A stretch of 64,000 nt of DNA. It comes from Salipaludibacillus daqingensis (lineage in GTDB: Bacteria; Bacillota; Bacilli; Bacillales; Salisediminibacteriaceae). The position numbers and the translations under genes are program-made. The stretch covers positions 682,001 to 746,000 of the forward strand of contig NZ_JARZHF010000001.1 in the NCBI RefSeq assembly GCF_029891575.1, read 5' to 3'. Under the pieces are notes generated by a model. It was not told the DNA's origin and did no database searches. It worked only from the letters and a program-made list of their open reading frames with translations. Positions 8,618 to 17,398 of this stretch are shown piece after piece (within the stretch, counting starts at the first letter, position 1; every line of letters starts with the position of its first letter).

Positions 8618-9375
8618 CAAACTTTCTAGAATACCGTAAGTTTATCTGTGAAAAATCCAACGAAACAATTGTCAGACTTGATCATCTTTCATTAAATGAA
8701 GGGGATGTTATTGGAATCATGGGAGAAAATGGTGCCGGTAAATCAACACTATTAAAAGCATTAAGTTTATTAGAACCCCCTCATCAAGGTGAGATGATTT
8801 ATAAAGGGAAACCTGTTAATATTGACAACGCTCCATTACATATGAGGCGGGAATGGGCTTGTGTTTTTCAACACGATTACAGATTTGTTGGTTCAGTTTA
8901 TGACAATGTAGAAATTGGATTAAAGCTGAGGAAAATGAGTAAAACAGAACGCCATAAAAAAGTATACTCGTGGCTTGAACGATTTCACATTGCTCACCTT
9001 GCGACCAAAAAAGCACACCTTTTATCTGGTGGCGAAGCTCAAAGGATGAATTTGGCAAGAGCATTTGTCTTAGAACCTAGACTTTTATTCTTAGATGAAC
9101 CTTTTTCAGCTTTGGATTTCCCAACAAAAATGGTGTTACTTGAAGAGCTCCAAAAAATCTTGCAGGATACAAAAACGACGACATTTCTTATTAGCCACGA
9201 TTTAATAGAAGTTGAACACTTAGCATCGCATCTTCTTTATATTCATAAAGGGACTGCTGCTGATCAGGGAAAAATTGAAAGAGTTTTCCAGTCACCGTCC
9301 TCTCATTTACTGTCCTTTCTTACTCCTTGGCTAAAAGCACGCCAAATCAATTCTCTTAAATCATTTCATTCATAA
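8614..9375 (+). CDS. tupC: Tungstate ABC transporter ATP-binding protein
   Basis: The ATPase of the transporter, 253 residues. Walker A is GENGAGKST, the signature motif is LLSGGEAQRMNLARA, Walker B is RLLFLDEPFSALD, and the switch His is in LISHD. The start overlaps the permease stop by four bases. A terminator follows within 10 bases, so it is the last gene of the operon. The short C-terminus has no molybdate-binding (TOBE) domain, as usual for TupC and unlike ModC, consistent with control by the fused upstream regulator. Confidence 0.88.
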   Translation: MTNFLEYRKFICEKSNETIVRLDHLSLNEGDVIGIMGENGAGKSTLLKALSLLEPPHQGEMIYKGKPVNIDNAPLHMRREWACVFQHDYRFVGSVYDNVEIGLKLRKMSKTERHKKVYSWLERFHIAHLATKKAHLLSGGEAQRMNLARAFVLEPRLLFLDEPFSALDFPTKMVLLEELQKILQDTKTTTFLISHDLIEVEHLASHLLYIHKGTAADQGKIERVFQSPSSHLLSFLTPWLKARQINSLKSFHS

Positions 9376-9380
9376 CTAGG

Positions 9381-9407
9381 AAAAGCTCATACCTTATGGG
9401 CTTTTTT
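9381..9407 (+). terminator. Terminator of the tungstate operon
   Basis: AAAGC, CATA and TATG, GCTTT arms form an interrupted stem directly followed by a T run, 6 bases after the tupC stop. Confidence 0.75.
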
Positions 9408-9410
9408 ATA

Positions 9411-9466
9411 TTGACAAAATTCGAATATCCAATTAAACTCTACGTGTACTAATACATATGATACAC
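9411..9466 (+). promoter_or_regulatory. Promoter and GntR-type operator of the ytrA-like operon
   Basis: TTGACA at 9411-9416 is separated by 17 bases from TAAACT at 9434-9439, a plausible vegetative promoter. GTGTA (9444-9448) and TACAC (9462-9466) bracket a dyad just downstream, where a repressor would block transcription. Small YtrA-type GntR regulators bind such dyads in front of their own operons; that this one does is inference. Confidence 0.6.
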
Positions 9467-9498
9467 ATAATTTTAAGCCAAAAAAGGCGGTGATGATT

Positions 9499-9894
9499 TT
9501 GTATTTTCAAATTAACCCTAAAAATAATACACCACTATATGAACAATTAATTCACCAGGTGAAAGAAATGTATGCAAAAGGCCTCCTTAAACCAAATGAA
9601 AAGCTACCTTCTGTTCGAGAATTATCTTCACAAATGGTTATTAACCCTAATACAGTAAGCAAAGCTTATCAAGAATTAGAGCGCCAAGGGGTTATTACAA
9701 CCGTGAGAGGAAAAGGTACATTTGTTTCAGAAGAACTTATCCAATCACATACCCCACAACAAGAAGAGAATTTGAAACAAAGTTTTAAACAAGTCATCAT
9801 CGATAGTTATTATGCAGGTTTTTCAAAACAAGAGCTTCTTCGTTGGTTTAATGACGTTTATGAAGAAATGGAGGGAGAAAACGATGAAAGTTAA
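9499..9894 (+). CDS. GntR family regulator, YtrA subfamily
   Basis: A short GntR-type repressor (about 131 residues). The winged HTH covers residues 10-75 with the signature KLPSVRELSSQMVINPNTVSKA; the C-terminal tail is only about 50 residues and lacks a large effector domain, which defines the YtrA subfamily. Such proteins control the ABC transporter encoded just downstream. Start choice: the AAAGGCGGTGAT ribosome site best serves TTG 9499; ATG 9493 and GTG 9490 are in frame but overlap it. The gene overlaps the ATPase gene by 11 bases. Confidence 0.85.
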   Translation: MYFQINPKNNTPLYEQLIHQVKEMYAKGLLKPNEKLPSVRELSSQMVINPNTVSKAYQELERQGVITTVRGKGTFVSEELIQSHTPQQEENLKQSFKQVIIDSYYAGFSKQELLRWFNDVYEEMEGENDES

Positions 9895-10765
9895 TCATAT
9901 ATCTAAATTCATTCACGGCCAACGAATCTTATCTGATATCGACTTTCACGTGAAAACTGGTAATATTGTCGGAATTATTGGACGTAATGGTGCAGGAAAA
10001 ACGACACTATTACGAACGATGGTCGGAATCCTAGACCCCTCCAAAGGTGATATTACAATCGATGAACAGAGTATTTTTCTCTATCCAAAGCTTAAAGAGC
10101 AAGTTATCTTTGTTCCTGATTCTTCCGAAGCAATGAAAAATTATAGTACAAAAGAAATGCTTACGTTATATAAAAGTATCTACCCTCAATTTGATGAACA
10201 TTATTTCTATGATTTAATGGATAGATTTTCATTAAAAGCTATAAATAAAATTGGAAATTACTCTAAAGGAATGAAGGCACTCTTTTCACTCGTTGTTGCT
10301 TTTTCAACAAAAGCGAAATACATCCTTCTTGATGAACCAACGGATGGACTAGATGTTATCGTAAAAAAACAAGTTCTTAAGATTCTCGTCGAAGAAGTTT
10401 CTACAAATGATGTAGCTGTTATTATCTCTTCTCATCGACTAGATGAACTAGAATTTATGGCCAACGATATTATTATGATTAAAGATGGAAAAGTAGACAG
10501 TCATTATGAATTAGACGAAATGAAAGAAATGTACAAAAAAGTTCAAATTGTCTTTGATGGTGATGGGATCATACCTGAATTTTTGAGTAAGCACGTGGAC
10601 ATCCTTCATCAAACGGGTCGAGTGTATACAATCCTCATGGATAAAAATAATCTTGAAATTCAGAAAAAGATAACAGAAATCTCACCTCTTCTCTTTGAAG
10701 AACTCGCTTTATCATTAGAAGACTTATTCGTAGCCAAATTAGGTGGTGATGAAGATGTTTTATAA
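9884..10765 (+). CDS. ABC transporter ATP-binding protein, YtrB-like
   Basis: A 293-residue ATPase. Walker A is GRNGAGKTT, the signature region YSKGMKALFSL is a degenerate LSGGQ, Walker B is YILLDEPTDGLD, and the switch His is in SSHRLDE. Length and the YSKGM signature match YtrB/ECF-export type ATPases. The open frame extends further upstream, but the true start is ATG 9884 (ribosome site GGAGGGAG) inside the end of the regulator gene. A permease follows with an 11-base overlap. These transporters are usually induced by cell-envelope stress; the substrate is unknown. Confidence 0.85.
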   Translation: MKVNHISKFIHGQRILSDIDFHVKTGNIVGIIGRNGAGKTTLLRTMVGILDPSKGDITIDEQSIFLYPKLKEQVIFVPDSSEAMKNYSTKEMLTLYKSIYPQFDEHYFYDLMDRFSLKAINKIGNYSKGMKALFSLVVAFSTKAKYILLDEPTDGLDVIVKKQVLKILVEEVSTNDVAVIISSHRLDELEFMANDIIMIKDGKVDSHYELDEMKEMYKKVQIVFDGDGIIPEFLSKHVDILHQTGRVYTILMDKNNLEIQKKITEISPLLFEELALSLEDLFVAKLGGDEDVL

Positions 10766-11765
10766 AGCTCTATGGTATCAGAATTATAAACAAACGCGTA
10801 TTATTATTTGGATGATTCTCGCACTGTTTATTCTACATTTACCTTTCCAATCGATATTGTCTCTAGAAAGATGGAAAGAACAAGAACACCAAGCGCAGCA
10901 AGTAGAGGACTATACATACGAAATACAAGCTTGGGAAGTTCTAGAAATATTCTCTCAAGGAACACTCCCGATACTTTTATCTTTAGGTATCATTGCTTTA
11001 GCCTGTCTTTTGATCGGTTTAGAACGAAATACTAGAAGAAATGACTTTACATTCTCTTTACCATTTAAAAGACAAGACTTATTTTTAGCTAAGTGGTGTT
11101 ATGGAACTGCGGCTATCACACTTTTTCATATCGTCAATTTCTTTGTGGCATACGTTATTATTTATCAATCTGAATATCGCTTTGCCCTAGAACTTGCAAA
11201 TTGGATTGAAATTTTTTGGGGACCTCTTTTAGGGTTTATCATGTTTTTTACATTTACACTCTTAATCGGAGCTATTTCCGGAGAAATGATTTCTCAAGTC
11301 ATATTAACGTTTCTGATTGGTATTTTTCCTTTAGGAATATTTTTCTTAATGCAAGAACTGATTAATGTTCATTTTCGAATTTTCATTAGTTCACCAACAT
11401 GGTTGGAGTTTTTAACTCCTTTTATGTATGTGATGAATCACCCTTCTCTTGCATCAACAATAGTATTTCCAATAATTTTAACTGGTCTATTTCTTTGGCT
11501 AGGAGTTCATTTATATCAAAAAAACAAAATTGAACACAATGGTGAATTTCTAATATTTAAAGTACTAAACCCTATCTTTTTAATCATTATTACTATCTGT
11601 TTATCTTTACTAGGCGGAATGATTGTTTCGTCACTTGCTCCTTGGAACGCTGATTTATTAAGAATCATTTCTTATTGGATAGGATTTACTACATTTCTTT
11701 TATTTTCATTACTACTTACAAATAGACTCTTATCCATGAATATCACTTTTCGAGGGAAAGCATAA
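10755..11765 (+). CDS. ABC transporter permease (YtrC/D-like)
   Basis: A membrane protein of 336 residues with about six to eight hydrophobic segments. It starts with a short cytoplasmic MFYKALWYQNYKQTR, typical of ABC-2 type export permeases, then a helix, a charged extracytoplasmic loop (about residues 45-70) and further helices. I use ATG 10755, preceded by AGGTGGTGAT, rather than the GTG/ATG codons just upstream that overlap this site. The gene overlaps the ATPase gene and is followed by a strong terminator, so the operon is regulator, ATPase, one permease, which is shorter than ytrABCDEF of Bacillus subtilis. Confidence 0.8.
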   Translation: MFYKALWYQNYKQTRIIIWMILALFILHLPFQSILSLERWKEQEHQAQQVEDYTYEIQAWEVLEIFSQGTLPILLSLGIIALACLLIGLERNTRRNDFTFSLPFKRQDLFLAKWCYGTAAITLFHIVNFFVAYVIIYQSEYRFALELANWIEIFWGPLLGFIMFFTFTLLIGAISGEMISQVILTFLIGIFPLGIFFLMQELINVHFRIFISSPTWLEFLTPFMYVMNHPSLASTIVFPIILTGLFLWLGVHLYQKNKIEHNGEFLIFKVLNPIFLIIITICLSLLGGMIVSSLAPWNADLLRIISYWIGFTTFLLFSLLLTNRLLSMNITFRGKA

Positions 11766-11786
11766 TTTGATAACCTTTCTAAAACA

Positions 11787-11836
11787 AAAAGAAAGTCACC
11801 TTGCTTTATATGACAAAGCTTAGGGTGACTTTCTTT
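11787..11836 (+). terminator. Terminator of the ytr-like operon
   Basis: AAAGAAAGTCACC pairs with GGTGACTTTCTTT (13 bases) with an inner GCTTT/AAAGC stem. It is A/T-flanked and begins 22 bases after the permease stop. Confidence 0.9.
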
Positions 11837-11878
11837 ACTGTTGGCTTATTCATAGAAATAATTTCTAAAATAAAACGG

Positions 11879-11937
11879 TTGCAAAACTTGTATATACAAA
11901 TTATAATGAAACTATCAACAGGAACTTGTATATACAA
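11879..11937 (+). promoter_or_regulatory. treP promoter with two perfect TreR-type operators
   Basis: TTGCAA (11879-11884) and TATAAT (11902-11907) are spaced by 17 bases. The palindrome TTGTATATACAA occurs twice, at 11888-11899 between the two promoter boxes and at 11926-11937 downstream of the expected start point, 38 bases apart. This palindrome is the established TreR operator sequence of the Bacillus subtilis tre operon. Binding would block polymerase until trehalose-6-phosphate releases TreR. Confidence 0.9.
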
Positions 11938-11941
11938 TTTT

Positions 11942-11956
11942 ATGTAAACGATTTAT
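11942..11956 (+). promoter_or_regulatory. Candidate cre site before treP
   Basis: ATGTAAACGATTTAT matches the CcpA consensus WTGNAANCGNWNNCW except at position 14. It lies just before the ribosome site, where bound CcpA would act as a roadblock. Confidence 0.45.
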
Positions 11957-11971
11957 TTAGGAGGTTCTACT

Positions 11972-13393
11972 ATGAAAAAATACGAACAGCAAGTTCGTGA
12001 CATTCTTGAAGCAATTGGTGGCGAAGAAAATGTCAATAAAGCCACTCATTGTGTTACCCGACTTCGACTAGCCTTGAAAGATGAGTCCAAAGTAGATACC
12101 GATAAGCTGGAAGCGATCGATATTGTAAAAGGTTCTTTTTCTACGAACGGGCAATTTCAAATTATCATTGGTCAAGGCACTGTCGATCAAGTTTATCGTG
12201 AATTGATTGCCATGACAGATATCGGCGAATCGTCCAAACAAGATGTGAAAGATGCCGGGTCGGAAAAATTAAATCCGTTTCAAAAAGGTATTAAAACATT
12301 AGCCGATATTTTCATTCCAATTCTACCTGCTATCGTTACGGCTGGTTTACTGCTAGGTCTAAATAATATCCTTGCTGGAGAAGGAATCTTTTTTGATGAG
12401 CAGTCTCTCATCCAAGTTTATCCTCAGTGGGCTGATTTAGCTGAAATGATTAACATTATTGCAAGTGCTGCGTTCGCCTTTTTGCCAGCATTAATTGGTT
12501 GGTCTGCAGTTAGGCGATTTGGAGGTAGTGATATACTCGGGATCGTTCTAGGTTTAATCATGGTTCACCCTGATTTATTAAACGCTTGGGCTTATGCTGA
12601 TGCATCATCAGCAGGTGAAGTACCTGTATGGAATTTATTCGGTTTTGAAGTAGAGGCAATTGGTTACCAAGGACAAGTATTACCTGTATTATTTGCTTCC
12701 TATATCTTATCTAAAATTGAATTAGCTTTACGTAAACGAGTACCAGAATCGATTCAATTACTAGTTGTCGCACCTGTCGCCCTTCTAGTCACTGGTTTTA
12801 TTACATTTATCGTCATTGGACCGATTACTTTTGCTTTAGGGAACGGTATCACTGGTTTATTTGTTTGGTTATTTGACGTACTTCCTGCTCTTGGCGGTTT
12901 GGTTTACGGTATTTTATATGCTCCACTCGTCGTAACCGGAATGCACCATGCTTTCTTAGCTGTTGATATACAACTTACCGCTCCAGCAGATGGAGGTACA
13001 TTCTTGTGGCCAATCCTTGCATTGTCTAATATTGCTCAAGGATCTGCCGCTTTAGCAATGATTTTTGTTACGAAAAACGAAAATTTAAAAGGTTTGTCAG
13101 GTACATCGGCCATATCCGCTTATTTAGGAATTACGGAACCTGCCATGTTTGGGGTAAATATACGTTATAAATTCCCTTTCATCTGTGCTATTATCGGTTC
13201 AGCTATTGCCGGAACATTTATCTCCATTAATCATGTTCTTGCAAATGCAGTCGGTGTTGGTGGATTACCTGCTTTCTTATCCATCTTCCCACAAGATTGG
13301 GCACCATTTTTCATCGGAATGTTCATAAGTATCGTTGTTCCATTCGTACTAACATTCCTTTATGGAAAATTTGTTCTAAAAACAGAAATCTAA
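11972..13393 (+). CDS. treP: PTS trehalose transporter subunit IIBC
   Basis: A phosphotransferase transporter (473 residues) that takes up trehalose and phosphorylates it to trehalose-6-phosphate. Residues 1-80 are the IIB domain; the phosphorylated Cys is in NKATHCVTRLRLAL near residue 27. From about residue 105 a IIC membrane domain follows with the conserved VTGMHHAFLAVD and LGITEPAMFGV segments. There is no IIA domain, as in other TreP proteins, so phosphate must come from another IIA-Glc. The ribosome site is AGGAGG. Two TreR operators stand upstream, but treA and treR are not next to it: a terminator and the opposite-strand psu genes follow. Confidence 0.93.
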   Translation: MKKYEQQVRDILEAIGGEENVNKATHCVTRLRLALKDESKVDTDKLEAIDIVKGSFSTNGQFQIIIGQGTVDQVYRELIAMTDIGESSKQDVKDAGSEKLNPFQKGIKTLADIFIPILPAIVTAGLLLGLNNILAGEGIFFDEQSLIQVYPQWADLAEMINIIASAAFAFLPALIGWSAVRRFGGSDILGIVLGLIMVHPDLLNAWAYADASSAGEVPVWNLFGFEVEAIGYQGQVLPVLFASYILSKIELALRKRVPESIQLLVVAPVALLVTGFITFIVIGPITFALGNGITGLFVWLFDVLPALGGLVYGILYAPLVVTGMHHAFLAVDIQLTAPADGGTFLWPILALSNIAQGSAALAMIFVTKNENLKGLSGTSAISAYLGITEPAMFGVNIRYKFPFICAIIGSAIAGTFISINHVLANAVGVGGLPAFLSIFPQDWAPFFIGMFISIVVPFVLTFLYGKFVLKTEI

Positions 13394-13411
13394 AAATAGC
13401 GCTAATCCCTA

Positions 13412-13456
13412 AAAAACCAAGAAGAAGTCTTCTACGAGACGTTCTTCTTGGTTTTT
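13412..13456. terminator. Bidirectional terminator between treP and psuG
   Basis: A 15-base perfect stem (AAAAACCAAGAAGAA with its complement) with A and T runs on both sides serves the converging treP and psuG transcripts. Confidence 0.92.
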
Positions 13457-13469
13457 AACTTTTACGATA

Positions 13470-14387
13470 TTATCTGTTTTTAAATGCTACAGCAATTTCT
13501 GCACCAACTCGAGCATTATTCTCTACAAGAGCTATGTTTGTTTTCAATGTCGCACCTTCACTCATCATCTTTAATCGGTCTAAAAGAAACGGTGTTGTCT
13601 CTTTCCCATTAATATTTTGTTTTTTTGCTTCAGCAAGGGCTGCGTCAATGATCGCATCAATCGTTGATTTGTCCATCTCATCATTCAAAGGTACAGGATT
13701 ACCAATCACTACGCCTCCTTGAAGATTCAAATCCCACTTCACTTTCAACATTTCTGCAACTTCTTCAGCAGAGTGGGCATGTACATCTACACCAAAACCA
13801 CTTTCCCTCGTATAAAAAGCTGGAAATTGATTTGTTTCATAACCTACAACAGGAACCCCTTGTGTTTCCAAATACTCCAACGTTAATCCGATATCCAATA
13901 TAGATTTTGCTCCTGCACAAACGACCGCTACATTCGTTTTAGCTAACTCTTGCAAGTCAGCAGAAACATCCATCGTTTCTGTCGCTCCTCTATGGACTCC
14001 ACCGATACCTCCTGTCACAAACACTTCAATATTTGCTAATTCGGCACAAATCATAGTCGCGGCTACCGTTGTTGCCCCCATTTTTTTCATAGCTAAAACA
14101 GCAGGTAAATCTCTTCGACTTACTTTAACAACGTCCATTTCTTGCGCTAAAGAGATAAGCTCTTCATTCGTTAAGCCTACTTTTATTTTTCCACCTATAA
14201 TTGCAATTGTAGCTGGAACGGCTCCTCTTGCTCGAATGATCTCTTCTACTTTTGTTGCCGTTTCAACATTTTGTGGGTAAGGCATACCGTGAGATATTAT
14301 TGTTGACTCAAGTGCTACAATAGGCTTGTTCGCTTCCTTTGCTGCTTGTACCTCCGGTGAAAACTCAATATATTGTGAAATATTCAT
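13470..14387 (-). CDS. psuG: Pseudouridine-5'-phosphate glycosidase
   Basis: A cytoplasmic enzyme (305 residues) that splits pseudouridine-5'-phosphate into uracil and ribose-5-phosphate. Family marks are [14 protein letters not shown] near residue 26, VKVSRRDL near 88, [14 protein letters not shown] near 123 and the C-terminal [13 protein letters not shown]. The kinase gene psuK is 94 bases upstream on the same strand, so the two form a complete pseudouridine salvage pathway. An AGGAGG ribosome site precedes the start. Confidence 0.93.
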   Translation of the reverse strand: MNISQYIEFSPEVQAAKEANKPIVALESTIISHGMPYPQNVETATKVEEIIRARGAVPATIAIIGGKIKVGLTNEELISLAQEMDVVKVSRRDLPAVLAMKKMGATTVAATMICAELANIEVFVTGGIGGVHRGATETMDVSADLQELAKTNVAVVCAGAKSILDIGLTLEYLETQGVPVVGYETNQFPAFYTRESGFGVDVHAHSAEEVAEMLKVKWDLNLQGGVVIGNPVPLNDEMDKSTIDAIIDAALAEAKKQNINGKETTPFLLDRLKMMSEGATLKTNIALVENNARVGAEIAVAFKNR

Positions 14388-14481
14388 ATTATTATTTCTT
14401 CCTCCTAATGATATTTAATGCGATACTATCGACATGCTATAATGACAGAGAATTATGTTTTATGTTTTATGTTTTGATTCT

Positions 14482-15552
14482 TTACAAATCAAAAACCGTT
14501 TCATCTAAGTTTTTAGCAACAGAATCGTTTGTTTCTAATGTGAATTTAGCTAAACATAATCCATGCTTGCAAGCTTCTAAGACCGTTTTTTCATGAAAGG
14601 TAGCGTAAAAAAAACCAGCTGCAAAAGCATCTCCAGCTCCTGTTACATCCTTTACCTTAGCAGGCACTGCTTCTATAAAACCTTCTTCCACTTTGGTTAC
14701 GTAATAAACGCCTTTTTTTCCTAACGTAACGATTATATTTTTCACCCCATGCTTTTTCAACTCCAACATCTTCTCTTTAACATCTAAAGCTGAATTTATC
14801 GAAAATCTTTCTACTAAGGCATCAAGTTCATCATTATTAAGAATCAAATAATCCACATTTGATAAATTCTCAGGTAATCGGTTTATTTTTTTCGCAGAAA
14901 CAGGTACTACAGCTAATAGTTGTTCCTTTCTTTTATTTTGAATGATTTCTTGCAGTACATTTTCCGGAAAATTCGTATCCAATATTAAGATGCTTGCCGT
15001 TCGAATATGACTAGCCACTTTATTTAAATCGTCTAGGGTAATCGAATCATAAATATCCATATCTGCTAATGCAAACATCATCTCATTTTCAGCATCAAGT
15101 ACTGCTGTATAGCTACCCGTTCGTTCACCATGTTTTTGCAAAGATGCAGAACGATCAATCATCGAAGAACCCAACCACATTTTCTCACTTTCTTGATCAT
15201 ACCCGGTAGCTGTAAATAATGAAGTAGAAACATGAAGGCGCGACAAATTTTCAGCAACATTTCTTGCGACTCCTCCTACAGATTCCGTCACATAAACTGG
15301 ATTAGAATCTCTCCATTTGAAATCTTGATCCAACTTTGCTTTACGATCAATGTTGGCTCCACCTACGCATAGTATTTTTTTACCTTCATTTAGAACATAT
15401 GCTCGACCAACAATATCTCCACTTCTCGTTAGTGATGAAATATATCCTGCAATGGCTGATCGTGAAATGTTAAGCCTCTCAGAAAGTTCTAGTTGAGTAA
15501 TATAAGGATTATTACGTATAAGTTCATAAATCATTTGCTCCTTTGCATTCAT
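14482..15552 (-). CDS. psuK: Pseudouridine kinase with N-terminal winged helix
   Basis: A PfkB-family sugar kinase (356 residues) that phosphorylates pseudouridine. Residues 1-55 form a winged helix (YITQLELSERLNISRSAIAGYISSL) not needed for catalysis. The kinase part begins with ILCVGGANIDRKAK and ends with the PfkB signature DVTGAGDAFAAGF near residue 306, which includes the catalytic Asp. The start has an AAAGGAG ribosome site. The HTH suggests the protein could also control its own promoter, where an 11-base direct repeat occurs. psuG lies downstream. Confidence 0.9.
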   Translation of the reverse strand: MNAKEQMIYELIRNNPYITQLELSERLNISRSAIAGYISSLTRSGDIVGRAYVLNEGKKILCVGGANIDRKAKLDQDFKWRDSNPVYVTESVGGVARNVAENLSRLHVSTSLFTATGYDQESEKMWLGSSMIDRSASLQKHGERTGSYTAVLDAENEMMFALADMDIYDSITLDDLNKVASHIRTASILILDTNFPENVLQEIIQNKRKEQLLAVVPVSAKKINRLPENLSNVDYLILNNDELDALVERFSINSALDVKEKMLELKKHGVKNIIVTLGKKGVYYVTKVEEGFIEAVPAKVKDVTGAGDAFAAGFFYATFHEKTVLEACKHGLCLAKFTLETNDSVAKNLDETVFDL

Positions 15553-15593
15553 TAAAATTTCTCCTTTACCATTTATCGTTCACCTCTGCCTTT

Positions 15594-15631
15594 ATTTTAA
15601 ACAAATGTTTATTTAACTGTCAAATGTTTAT
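15594..15631 (-). promoter_or_regulatory. psuKG promoter with overlapping 11-bp direct repeat
   Basis: On the minus strand TTGACA (15618-15623) and TAAAAT (15594-15599) are spaced by 18 bases. CAAATGTTTAT (read on the plus strand) occurs at 15602-15612 and 15621-15631, one copy in the spacer and one over the -35 box, spaced 19 bases. This is a candidate operator for an HTH protein such as PsuK itself. Confidence 0.6.
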
Positions 15632-15737
15632 AGGGGAAATAGTGACATATATTTATAATGAAACGGGTATAAGAGATAATAGGTTTTTTTATTCGTCTCC
15701 ATTACATAGAGGGCGACTGATCGACAGGAGGATCACT

Positions 15738-17375
15738 GTGAAAAATTTCTCACTATATAGGATTATTATAATCGTAGCTATGTTTATAAAAATTGTATTC
15801 CAACTGTATATTTTTAATAAACGAAATAAAACATGGACGGCTGATACGCAAGAAAAATGGGAACAATTATTAAAAAAACAAGCAGCAGAGTATCGAGAAA
15901 AAGCAATTAAGTTAGAAGGCTTAATGATTAAAGTTGGTCAGTTTTTAAGTACTCGAGCAGATATTATGCCAGAGGTATTTCTAAAAGAACTGGCTGATCT
16001 CATTGACCAAGTACCTCCTGTTCCCACTCATATTTCAAAAAAAATATTGGAGGAAGAATGGGGACAAGGGCTTGAAAATTATTTAGCTGAAATTGGTGAT
16101 AGACCTGTTGCTTCTGCATCAATAGGTGAAGTTTTCAAAGGGAAACTTCATAACGGACAAGAGGTAGCTATTAAAATACAACGACATAATATTGATAAAA
16201 TCATCCGTACTGACTTCAAAGCACTGCGTATCGTATTATGGATCACCCGTGTTTTCACTAAATTTGGTAAAGAAACGGATACAAAAGCTCTTTATAAAGA
16301 AGTAGTTTCGATTATTGGTAATGAGTTAAATTATCATAAGGAACTGAAAAATGGCCAGTATTTTCAAAAAAGGTTTCATGACAGTGAAGACTACTATATT
16401 CCACAATTTTATGAAGAATACAGCACGAGAAGAGTCCTTGTTATGGAATGGATGGATGGTCGTAAAGTAACGGATTTGTCTTTCTTAAAACAACATAATA
16501 TAGATAGAAAAGATACATCTCGCCGAGTATTCCAGTTCTTTGTCGATCAACTATTCGATTATGGAATGTTCCATGCCGATCCTCATCAAGGGAATATTTT
16601 AGTAACAAAAGAAGGTATGATTGTTATACTCGATTTCGGTATGGTTGGTGAAATTTCACGAGAAGAATCTGCGAAAATAAGAAAAATGATCCAAGGTCTT
16701 GTTTTGGATGATTACCAATTAGCAATTGATCAACTGCAAGAACTTGGTTTTCTGTTACCACATGCAAATAAATTTAAGCTCGCTACTTTATTAAAAACAT
16801 ATATTAATATGTACCTTGAGCAAGGGATTAAAGAGTTGGATCAAGAAACTGTCGAAGAAATATTTCTAGATTTGCAAGAAATTGTCCGTGAACAACCTAT
16901 TCAATTACCTGCTGAGTTTGCCTTTTTAGGACGAGCGGCATCAATTGGTGTAGGTGTCCTTACAATCATTGATCCTGATATAGATTTCATGGAATTAGGA
17001 AAACCAGTTGTCATGACTTGGCTTGAAGAAAATGATGAAGACCAAGGTAGTCTTCAAATGCAAGTTTTAAAAGATTCTGTGAAACCTTTGCTGTCCATTC
17101 CTCGTAATATAAATGAATGGCTAGAATCTCCAACTTACCAAAGGAGGTCTGAGGAAAGACGGCAATGGCGTTCATTTGATCACCAACGATACATGCTTTT
17201 AATGATTGGATCTTCAATATCCTTTTTGTTTATGTTATCCTTTTTACTAATATCTGTATTAATTGATCATTCTTTGCTACAAATGATCACAATAGTATTG
17301 ACGATTGTCTCATTTATCTTTAGCTTAGTAACCTTCCTACTTCATAAACGGTGGGTGAATAATTATAGAAAATAA
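15738..17375 (+). CDS. ABC1/UbiB/AarF family atypical kinase
   Basis: A 545-residue membrane-anchored atypical kinase of the family that supports quinone biosynthesis in other bacteria; its substrate here is unknown. Family marks are KLEGLMIKVGQFLSTRADIMP near residue 60 (the KxGQ motif), SASIGEVFKGKL near 130 (the Ala-rich nucleotide loop), the FHADPHQGNIL catalytic segment and ILDFGMVGE. Two C-terminal transmembrane helices lie near residues 485-535. The open frame reaches 65 codons further upstream, but AGGAGG and GTG 15738 give the right start. A phasin-like gene follows after 23 bases. Confidence 0.88.
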   Translation: MKNFSLYRIIIIVAMFIKIVFQLYIFNKRNKTWTADTQEKWEQLLKKQAAEYREKAIKLEGLMIKVGQFLSTRADIMPEVFLKELADLIDQVPPVPTHISKKILEEEWGQGLENYLAEIGDRPVASASIGEVFKGKLHNGQEVAIKIQRHNIDKIIRTDFKALRIVLWITRVFTKFGKETDTKALYKEVVSIIGNELNYHKELKNGQYFQKRFHDSEDYYIPQFYEEYSTRRVLVMEWMDGRKVTDLSFLKQHNIDRKDTSRRVFQFFVDQLFDYGMFHADPHQGNILVTKEGMIVILDFGMVGEISREESAKIRKMIQGLVLDDYQLAIDQLQELGFLLPHANKFKLATLLKTYINMYLEQGIKELDQETVEEIFLDLQEIVREQPIQLPAEFAFLGRAASIGVGVLTIIDPDIDFMELGKPVVMTWLEENDEDQGSLQMQVLKDSVKPLLSIPRNINEWLESPTYQRRSEERRQWRSFDHQRYMLLMIGSSISFLFMLSFLLISVLIDHSLLQMITIVLTIVSFIFSLVTFLLHKRWVNNYRK

Positions 17376-17398
17376 AACCATTTAGGAGGTTTTTTATT

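Noticed and set aside
15543-15737. N-terminal extension of the ABC1 kinase frame
   Set aside because: It overlaps the psuK promoter and start, and a proper AGGAGG/GTG start exists at 15738.
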